Shown one piece after another: positions 63,470 through 64,000 of a stretch of DNA of 64,000 nucleotides. The notes beneath the pieces are model-generated. The model saw nothing but the letters and a program-made list of their open reading frames with translations, ran no database searches and had not been told where the DNA came from. A program made the position numbers and the translations under genes. The DNA lies in the NCBI RefSeq assembly GCF_004799495.1, contig NZ_SSMY01000011.1:62001-126000 (forward strand), in the 5' to 3' direction. This stretch comes from Sphingomonas sp. GTDB taxonomy: Bacteria; Pseudomonadota; Alphaproteobacteria; Sphingomonadales; Sphingomonadaceae. Each line of letters opens with the position of its first letter. The first letter of the stretch is position 1.

Positions 63470-63753
63470 GCTTGGCCGATGACGAACTCGCCCGCGCCGA
63501 GGCGCAGTCGGCGGAAAGCCGGCAGCAACTGGCCAACACGGTCGTCGCGCTGCAATCGCGGCTCAAGCCGAGCGCCCTGGCACGCGACGCGATCGACGAA
63601 CTGAAGGAAATCGGTGGCGACATCGCACAGGCCGGCGTCGACACGATAAAGCGCAACCCGGTGCCGACGATGGGCGTTGTCGCCGCAGTGACCGCCTTCC
63701 TCGTCCGCAAGCCGCTTGCCCGCCTGTTCCGCCGCCGATCGACCAATACCTGA
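63466..63753 (+). CDS. DUF3618-like protein
   Basis: A 95-residue protein with an N-terminal helix (DDELARAEAQSAESRQQLANTVVALQSRLKPSALARDA) typical of DUF3618, and a short hydrophobic C-terminal part (PTMGVVAAVTAFLV). It overlaps the preceding gene by four bases. The function is unknown. Confidence 0.75.
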   Translation: MSLADDELARAEAQSAESRQQLANTVVALQSRLKPSALARDAIDELKEIGGDIAQAGVDTIKRNPVPTMGVVAAVTAFLVRKPLARLFRRRSTNT

Positions 63754-63781
63754 ATCAACGTTTTCCAAGAGGACTACTCCG

Positions 63782-64000
63782 ATGACCGAGCAGACCACCA
63801 AGAAGCCCGCAGGCCGCATGGAAACCGCGCTGACCAGCGCGCGTGGCGCGGCCAACGACGCGCTCCACGAAACGCGCAAGGCGGCGCAGCGCGTCGGCAA
63901 GGCCGCCGAGGCCAATCCGCTCGCGGTGGTTGTGGGCGGGATCGCGATCGGGCTGGCGGCGGGCGCGCTGCTGCCCAGGAGCAAGCGCGAAACCGAATTG
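63782..64000 (+). CDS. ElaB/YqjD-like protein, 5' part (runs off the window)
   Basis: 73 residues are visible. A charged helical start (MTEQTTKKPAGRMETALTSA) leads to a C-terminal hydrophobic helix (NPLAVVVGGIAIGLAAGALLP), much like the first gene of this cluster. GAGGACTACTCCG precedes the ATG. The stop is outside the window. Confidence 0.7.
   Translation, partial: MTEQTTKKPAGRMETALTSARGAANDALHETRKAAQRVGKAAEANPLAVVVGGIAIGLAAGALLPRSKRETEL

Overview
The window is GC-rich bacterial DNA, most likely from the chromosome of a sphingomonad (Alphaproteobacteria, Sphingomonadaceae). This rests on gene content: an imuA-imuB-dnaE2 mutasome with an alphaproteobacterial LexA box (GTTC-N7-GTTC), an arsenic operon using an aquaporin, a tryptophan-halogenase-like flavoprotein, a GH92 mannosidase, and the ftsB-eno pair. 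The species cannot be fixed from this sequence alone. There are no rRNA genes, recognisable tRNAs or CRISPR arrays.

The left part (1 to about 29.1 kb) is an accessory island that continues beyond the left edge. It opens with metal handling: the end of a heavy-metal RND pump, DUF190 and zinc-ribbon small proteins, a CDF exporter, a ZIP-like transporter and MgtC. Several uncharacterised genes follow. Next comes a DNA-damage block preceded by LexA-type boxes: a catalytically degenerate SRAP protein, a helix-hairpin-helix mini-protein, AlkB and an intact SRAP protein, then exonuclease III divergent from imuA-imuB-dnaE2. After this is a compact arsRC-aqpS-arsN2-arsH operon, then a DUF4209-like protein facing a third LexA-type box.

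At 20.6-28.9 kb lie two proteins that look like TnsB relatives without a full catalytic triad. Beside them is a complete Tn7-like transposition operon, tnsA-tnsB-tnsC-tniQ, with translational coupling from tnsB to tniQ. The island seems to end near 29.1 kb, where a three-hairpin dispersed repeat abuts a response-regulator gene. A second copy of that repeat is at 58.8 kb.

The right part (29.2-64 kb) looks mostly like resident chromosome. It has a signalling block (receiver protein, TPR-histidine kinase, EAL phosphodiesterase), an intergenic region with a possible 17-residue peptide gene, and a tetR-emrA-emrB-nodT efflux operon with a perfect palindromic operator. Then come two Pro-rich envelope proteins, a strong small-RNA candidate with C-rich loops, a retropepsin-like protease, a methyltransferase, an amidohydrolase and uvrD/pcrA with its own LexA-type box.

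An AT-rich two-gene insertion (46.4-47.4 kb) and a HigBA-like toxin-antitoxin locus follow. Further right are unknown proteins, hemerythrin, PAP2 phosphatase, a GH92 gene broken by a one-base deletion, an MFS transporter coupled to the halogenase, a DUF885 lipoprotein, ftsB, eno and an ElaB/YqjE-type membrane cluster. The most unusual features are the putative SRAP pseudoenzyme, the paired TnsB-like proteins beside the Tn7-like core, and the small-RNA candidate.
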